Source: Rikenella microfusus
Lineage (GTDB): Bacteria; Bacteroidota; Bacteroidia; Bacteroidales; SZUA-534
Assembly: GCA_020719105.1 (NCBI GenBank)
Contig: DYQV01000019.1
Location: forward strand, 1-17,892
Direction: 5' to 3'
Length of the DNA stretch: 17,892 nt
Part shown: positions 16,401 to 17,892 of the stretch, one piece after another
How the letters are laid out: every line of letters begins with the position of its first letter
How positions within the stretch are numbered: position 1 is the first letter of the stretch
Program-made: the position numbers and the translations under genes
The notes under the pieces: generated by a model
Database searches by the model: none
What the model saw: the letters and a program-made list of their open reading frames with translations, nothing else
Told to the model about the DNA's origin: nothing

Positions 16401-17746
16401 CAACCACTTGCATTGCAATGAGCTGTATAATAGGCAATTCCTACCCCAGCATTAAAATCATCGAATATGGCTTGTTTGGCCTGCGAGCTATTTGAAACTA
16501 TAGGTGATCCTGAGCCATAAAGGTAATAATGAGCATTAACTCCAAATTCCGGAATGGAATAATTATCAATAAAATAATTTAGGGCACCATTGCCATAAAC
16601 AGGAGCATAACTGGCATCAACTCCACTTATTAGCAAATGGTCATTTTGATAACTGCGTTTGTTTCCAGCACCCTTTTCAACATATAAAGTTTTATCAATT
16701 ATAATCTTTAATTGTTGGGCAGTAACTGCAGAAAAGCGTCCATAATATACATCCGGCAAATAGTCGTTGGTATATTCAGCATAATATAAATCCGTAACAT
16801 GGCTATCTGCTGAGTTATACCAAGCAGGAACATCAACTACATCGCCTACAATTAATAAATAAGCAGGAGCTGCAATTCCATCGGCAGGACTGTTGTACAA
16901 TTCGGTTAAATATGTTTTAATCAAATTTTTATCCGCCGATGCAATGGCTTCACCAATGTAAGCTTCAATAACATAAAAGCCTTGTTGAATTTTCCATTGA
17001 ACAAAAGGTTGTAACGTTTCTTTATACTTTAATGGAGATACCAGAACATAAGTTTCTCTTAATTCAATGGCTTTTGATGATTGAATGATTAATTTTCCCT
17101 GGTTCAAATTTGTAAAATTCCAGGTATCGCTACCTATGAAATTTTCATTCCAATTCAGTTCAATGCGGGCATGGTGCCTTACTTTAATTTGGTTGGAAAC
17201 TGCATTATATATGACCGGCTGGTAAATCAATTCATAAATTTTCACATCACGCATAATTCCCACCTCGCGCAGCTCCACAACCGGAAAACTATTAAAGGAA
17301 TTGGTCTGGTAGATTTTACCTTTTACCAATGGCACTTTATCCGGATTACTTTGACTTTTTGAAATAGATGCAATGGCCGGTTTAATAAATAACCCAGCCT
17401 GAATAGCCGATAGTTGAATCAACTCCTCGCTAAAACTATTCAAAGTAAGAGATAGATTCACATGGGATGGAACAACTAGTAGCTGATTGTAAACGGGCAA
17501 GTCTGGTTCACCTGATGAATAGCTCTTTGAATAACCATTGGATGTAAGTGTTAAAAAAGTTTCTTCCTCGGTTTTTAATGTATCAAAACTCAATTCTGAC
17601 AATGAAAAAGACGCATTAAGAGAATTTGCCTGTAACCTCTGAATAAGAAAGGATTTTTCAACAGAGTTCTTGAACCCAACAACCTGTTGTGTATAAGCCG
17701 AAATTGAAATAAAAGTCAAAACAAAAAATAAAGTCAAAATTCTCAT
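13424..17746 (-). CDS. C25 (gingipain-type) cysteine peptidase with CUB domain, four repeats and T9SS sorting domain
   Basis: A 1440-residue secreted protease, paralogous to the next gene downstream. The ATG at 17746 opens a signal peptide (MRILTLFFVLTFISISAYTQ). In order: propeptide region (about 21-225), with a GEPDLP motif as in gingipain propeptides; C25 catalytic domain (about 230-595) with His443 in YTAHCN and Cys475-Cys476 in GNCCQSYSF, the second Cys the likely nucleophile; a beta-sandwich; two CARDB-like domains (about 683-800 and 803-920); a CUB domain (about 926-1046) with Cys985 in CWDKLSIYDGP and Cys1006 placed to form its disulfide; four regulatory-like repeats (1049-1357); and a T9SS type A sorting domain (1358-1440, beginning near YPNPIAGD). 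It is the first gene of the minus-strand protease cluster. A palindrome stack lies upstream of its start. Substrates are unknown. Confidence 0.9.
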   Translation of the reverse strand: MRILTLFFVLTFISISAYTQQVVGFKNSVEKSFLIQRLQANSLNASFSLSELSFDTLKTEEETFLTLTSNGYSKSYSSGEPDLPVYNQLLVVPSHVNLSLTLNSFSEELIQLSAIQAGLFIKPAIASISKSQSNPDKVPLVKGKIYQTNSFNSFPVVELREVGIMRDVKIYELIYQPVIYNAVSNQIKVRHHARIELNWNENFIGSDTWNFTNLNQGKLIIQSSKAIELRETYVLVSPLKYKETLQPFVQWKIQQGFYVIEAYIGEAIASADKNLIKTYLTELYNSPADGIAAPAYLLIVGDVVDVPAWYNSADSHVTDLYYAEYTNDYLPDVYYGRFSAVTAQQLKIIIDKTLYVEKGAGNKRSYQNDHLLISGVDASYAPVYGNGALNYFIDNYSIPEFGVNAHYYLYGSGSPIVSNSSQAKQAIFDDFNAGVGIAYYTAHCNASGWSNPQFTISDIVSVNNSDYYPLMIGNCCQSYSFNSTSFGEEIVRAAGKGAVAYIGATNLSYWDEDYFWGVGFTSNITANPTYEATGLGSWDAWFHTHNETVEKHAYTAGQIVEAGNMTVQSSNSDLKKYYWEIYGIMGDPSLVPAKYQTQRIEPKFNELLMVGQNSLEVTAAKGAKITLIENGTLLAFNITDESEVANLSFEPLLHIGDAVVEICVSHPDYAPYIDTLKVIGPNGPYLVVNHLIFNDSSGNQNQVIEYGETIDYYFEIKNFGSEEALNGSTTFSSSNQYVEVLSENNPMELPTIMADESYVTDKPFRVLFKNNIPDQELVSFMVTTTFNGSLLTEYSFTAKANAPNIQETNWLVDQTGVGNANGIIEANEEVTLTVFFSNIGNAQVSNTTLNFNSSNSELLAVSLDSFQKGGFDISETKAIDLIIKGDSNFFPGTQVFINYSITAGDDNQYLFGGRIPIILGQTPDVLMDNGTEQVITGNFYDSGGPSDKYTNNEAYTLTLIPFNSNEGLLISFDEFDVESMNTGGCWDKLSIYDGPTIDAPLLGSFCTANYKNYIQSQNSSGALTFKFESDGSTTKTGWKGFVSSTPKSSVAFKIVSATAPIFDATVNFVNTTVNSNESGFALFNNTLNLGSKSYSISKSGYFPKTGKIEEINGDSTLTILLEKLPDICFTTFENTQPLADVALTFNENTILTDSNGNATFIGVLPGTKSFRASKTGYIDTIGTIVVGTIDYCYSIKMRHKPTFLVNFIVTDEFGLVNNAIITLEGVSKTTSQDGTAYFEGLYEGNYGFTIEKEGYILYNGALNFTNADITKQVTIYHKTFGVVFNVTHNGTPLANANISVLDDVLVTAANGNASMYGIIPENDIPFDVTKEGFNKYIGAFTLIDSNVELNLEMSAVGIYQNQNSGFSVYPNPIAGDRKILVQSENQISQLNIYNYTGAKLVTINEQNTEIKVDFSGFSSGIYILQAKVGDEWIFEKVIVE
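13676..14602 (-). repeat. Four tandem regulatory-like repeats in the CUB-containing C25 protein
   Basis: Four repeats of 76-79 residues with the same signature as those of the neighbouring paralogue (TD/TS-x-x-G, then G-x-x-x-F-x-x-x-K-x-GY). The number differs, four here against ten there, and the array sits in the same place between the variable module and the sorting domain. Confidence 0.8.
14609..14971 (-). other. CUB domain-coding segment of the upstream C25 gene
   Basis: Encodes residues 926-1046. The segment has the CUB pattern: a GNFYDSGG opening, the aromatic and acidic strand SFDEFDVE, CWDKLSIYDGP with the first Cys (985), a second Cys at 1006, and a closing aromatic strand LTFKFESDGS. 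CUB domains are ligand- or Ca2+-binding beta-sandwiches. The paralogue has a different module at the equivalent place (10023-10574). Confidence 0.75.
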
Positions 17747-17784
17747 GTATTACTGTTTGAAGTAAGTATTATGGGCAATTATTA

Positions 17785-17808
17785 ACCCGGATTATTCATG
17801 AATAATCC
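17785..17808. repeat. Dispersed palindrome copy 2
   Basis: The core GGATTATTCATGAATAATCC (17789-17808) is a perfect 20-bp palindrome. With the preceding ACCC it matches the hairpin inside the MITE-like element at 3124-3151, apart from one loop base and a broken right arm. It lies 42 bp upstream of the first C25 gene, so it may also be part of that gene's control region. Confidence 0.75.
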
Positions 17809-17827
17809 TGACGATTAAGCTATTCCT

Positions 17828-17859
17828 CAAAATTGGAAAAATAAAAACTCCCAATTTTG
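17828..17859. repeat. Inverted repeat, 9-bp arms
   Basis: CAAAATTGG at 17828-17836 and its exact complement at 17851-17859, 14 bp apart. Together with the adjacent palindromes it makes the region upstream of the C25 gene unusually structured. No gene was seen from 17747 to the window end. Confidence 0.6.
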
Positions 17860-17869
17860 GTAATAGTTA

Positions 17870-17888
17870 TCCCGATGTAAAATCGGGA
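17870..17888. repeat. Short hairpin at the right edge
   Basis: TCCCGAT and its complement with a 5-nt loop (GTAAA). Neither side has a long T tract, so it is not a clear terminator, although it could belong to an off-window gene or to the palindromic repeat unit. The window ends four bases later. Confidence 0.55.
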
Positions 17889-17892
17889 GGGG

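Noticed and set aside
7443..17746. Identification of either C25 protein as the T9SS sortase PorU
   Set aside because: PorU is also C25 but is shorter and does not carry a T9SS sorting domain; both proteins here end in one and carry long adhesive or stalk modules.
17744..17892. A second complete MITE copy at the right edge
   Set aside because: The core palindrome is shared, but no GGGTGTAC termini and no flanking 8-bp duplication could be found.

Overview
The window looks like chromosomal DNA of a Bacteroidota member, probably class Bacteroidia, with AT-rich and gene-dense sequence. The main support is two very large secreted proteins, each ending in a type IX secretion (T9SS) type A sorting domain. 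Weaker support comes from promoter-like sites of the Bacteroidota type (TAnnTTTG at -7), the scarcity of Shine-Dalgarno sequences, and a plus-strand ptb-buk pair as found in fermentative relatives. No rRNA, tRNA, CRISPR array or complete insertion sequence was seen.

Layout. Bases 1-164 hold a terminator for an off-window gene and a promoter. Bases 165-2237 (+) are phosphate butyryltransferase and butyrate kinase, the two-step ATP-yielding exit from butyryl-CoA. A short-chain dehydrogenase (2274-2984, -) converges on them. The gap between it and a small outer-membrane-type protein (3289-3819, +) contains a 128-bp MITE-like element (3070-3197) with inverted termini, two internal hairpins and a perfect 8-bp target duplication. 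Next come a SlyD-type prolyl isomerase (+), a bidirectional terminator, and a minus-strand pair encoding two small RNA-binding proteins (an RRM protein and a cold-shock protein) behind a 26-bp palindrome. From 5260 to 17746 everything is on the minus strand. In transcription order it is a C25 (gingipain-type) protease with a CUB domain, a second C25 protease with a longer repeat array, and an M3 peptidase lipoprotein of Dcp type. The right edge (17785-17888) is a stack of three palindromes, one of which repeats the core hairpin of the MITE.

How the genes may fit together. The two C25 proteins should be exported through T9SS and anchored or released at the surface, where they would cut proteins. 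The lipid-anchored M3 peptidase could trim the peptides. Ptb-Buk could recover ATP from acyl-CoA made during fermentation, including amino-acid fermentation. This division of labour is inferred from families and position, not shown by the sequence. No new defence or enzymatic system is evident. The most novel-looking signals are the MITE with its dispersed hairpin core, and the paralogous C25 pair that share every module except one and differ in repeat number.
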